Origin: JBHHZM01 sp046758065
Lineage (GTDB): Bacteria; Pseudomonadota; Alphaproteobacteria; JAAXGF01
Direction of reading: 5' to 3'
Length of the DNA: 6,197 bases
Assembly: GCA_046758065.1 (NCBI GenBank)
Contig: JBHHZM010000155.1
Location: forward strand, 1 to 6,197
The translations under genes were made by a program, and so were the position numbers. Shown here piece after piece: positions 6,111 to 6,197 of the stretch. How positions within the stretch are numbered: the stretch's first letter is position 1; each line of letters starts with the position of its first letter. Under the pieces are notes generated by a model. That model was not told the origin of the DNA, searched no databases, and saw only the letters and a program-made list of their open reading frames with translations.

Positions 6111-6197
6111 CGGCGTCTCCCGTGACCGTATCGCCGGCCGTTTCCAGCGAGACGGTTGCCGTCAGCGACGCGACCACGTCCGCCGCAGCCGGCCGCG
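6111..6197. other. Unassigned 87-base right edge, possibly the end or start of a neighbouring gene
   Basis: Too short to call. Three readings are open and protein-like in composition. A plus-strand frame from GTG 6122 runs off the edge; it would start only 11 bp from the divergent aminotransferase start, leaving no room for a promoter. A minus-strand frame ends with TGA at 6064-6066, overlapping the aminotransferase start by 47 bases. Another minus-strand frame ends with TGA at 6162-6164, leaving a 51-bp gap. No clear promoter or terminator is visible. Confidence 0.3.

Noticed and set aside
5073..6125. 350-codon plus-strand open frame opposite the aminotransferase
   Set aside because: It is antisense to an intact aminotransferase and has the composition of a GC-rich shadow, with no recognisable domain.

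Overview
The window is about 6.2 kb of very GC-rich, densely coding bacterial chromosome. The gene families point to an alphaproteobacterium, probably Rhodospirillales-like: an invasion-associated locus B (IalB) protein, a short-type QueF, a Rhizobium etli-type asparaginase and a minimal TrmH-family RNA methyltransferase. This placement is inferred from family content and GC-rich third codon positions. No rRNA, tRNA, CRISPR array, insertion sequence or phage gene is visible.

Layout. Positions 1-2575 hold a minus-strand cluster. In transcription order it is a TrmH/SpoU-family RNA methyltransferase, queF (joined by an ATGA stop/start overlap), an exported IalB-family protein, and rlmN, which runs off the left edge. 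Three of the four modify RNA or make a tRNA modification precursor. Both queF and the ialB-like gene are followed directly by a GC-rich stem-loop. A promoter-like element lies just upstream of both the ialB-like gene and rlmN, so the cluster may be several transcription units. Positions 2635-4991 hold a plus-strand pair, divergent from the first cluster: a cytosolic asparaginase II (PF06089 type) with every expected catalytic and metal-site residue, then, 8 bp later, a class I SAM-dependent methyltransferase of unknown substrate. That methyltransferase carries a C-terminal domain whose pattern recalls PqqD-like or winged-helix modules. Positions 4995-6110 hold a minus-strand, PLP-dependent class I/II aminotransferase that converges on the methyltransferase with only 3 bp between stop codons. 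The last 87 bases cannot be assigned.

How the genes fit together. The minus cluster looks like RNA-modification housekeeping: RlmN makes m2A in 23S rRNA and tRNA, QueF makes preQ1 for queuosine, and the TrmH-family enzyme probably methylates an RNA ribose. An envelope protein gene sits inside it. The asparaginase-methyltransferase pair is probably co-transcribed, but nothing in the sequence shows what the methyltransferase modifies. Most of the window is ordinary core genome. The methyltransferase with its C-terminal module, and its pairing with the asparaginase, is the part least explained by known biology.
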